The position numbers and the translations under genes were made by a program. A DNA stretch of 64,000 nucleotides, from positions 95,947,612 to 96,011,611 of the forward strand of contig CM043945.1 in NCBI GenBank assembly GCA_014529385.2, written 5' to 3'. This DNA is from Adiantum capillus-veneris. Taxonomy: Eukaryota > Streptophyta > Polypodiopsida > Polypodiales > Pteridaceae. This document shows, in pieces, positions 63,841-64,000 of the stretch; position 1 is the first letter of the stretch, and the number at the start of each line of letters is the position of its first letter. The notes below the pieces were generated by a model, which was given only the letters and a program-made list of their open reading frames with translations, was not told where the DNA came from and did not search any database.

Positions 63841-64000
63841 CCGTAGTTAGATTATCTTAAAACAAATTTTTTTGCTCATGATTTCGAGAAAGTGTACAAG
63901 GTTTTTTGGTTTTCACAACTACTCAGTTGAACTTAATGACAAATATGGTTTTTATTTCTCATGTTATGCAATTCATATAGAGTTCGGATGGTTTATCAAA

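Overview
This window looks like nuclear DNA from a land plant with a large, repeat-rich genome. The basis is plant-type LTR retrotransposons of both superfamilies, primer-binding sites complementary to initiator tRNA-Met, an F-box/kelch gene, NLR-style leucine-rich repeats, a tRNA-derived SINE, and dozens of long (AG)n/(AC)n microsatellites. I cannot name the species. A seedless vascular plant is possible but only weakly suggested.

Layout. 1-3.2 kb: a retroelement with an unusual, Penelope-like reverse transcriptase and an AT-hook linker. 4.6-15.3 kb: a nest of decayed Ty3/Gypsy and Ty1/Copia pieces on both strands, including a Copia 3' LTR (12259-12971) and a Ty3 3' end carrying a retropepsin-like domain after the integrase. 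16.1-27.3 kb: a large LTR element on the minus strand without pol, encoding a very long coiled-coil protein with an N-terminal CCHC knuckle. It is interrupted by a complete Copia element (17775-22902, 227-bp LTRs, 5-bp target duplication), and its 3' LTR is split by a local inversion. 27.9-35.2 kb: a coiled-coil coding minisatellite, unknown minus-strand reading frames, dispersed repeats and an LTR with its primer site.

35.9-46.2 kb: two diverged copies of an unclassified two-gene element. Each has a plus-strand gene converging on a minus-strand gene. The minus-strand gene of the second copy looks like a DDE-type transposase. In the first copy, the start of that protein is preceded, in the same reading frame, by a clear but divergent histone H3 domain with centromeric-H3-like traits. 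This is the most unusual object in the window. Between the copies lie tandem units separated by compound microsatellites. 46.8-47.3 kb: a duplicated Copia gag fragment. 49.7-50.6 kb: an F-box/kelch gene (minus). 51.8-52.4 kb: an LRR fragment (plus). 54.3 kb: a SINE. 55-64 kb: coiled-coil element relics, a Copia relic, more microsatellite-separated tandem repeats and a repeated short hairpin at the right edge.

Almost every coding stretch is broken. Most premature stops are changes that a C-to-T transition at CAA, CAG or CGA would give, consistent with decay of methylated, silenced DNA. The F-box/kelch gene is the best candidate for a host gene, and it too carries an apparent frameshift.
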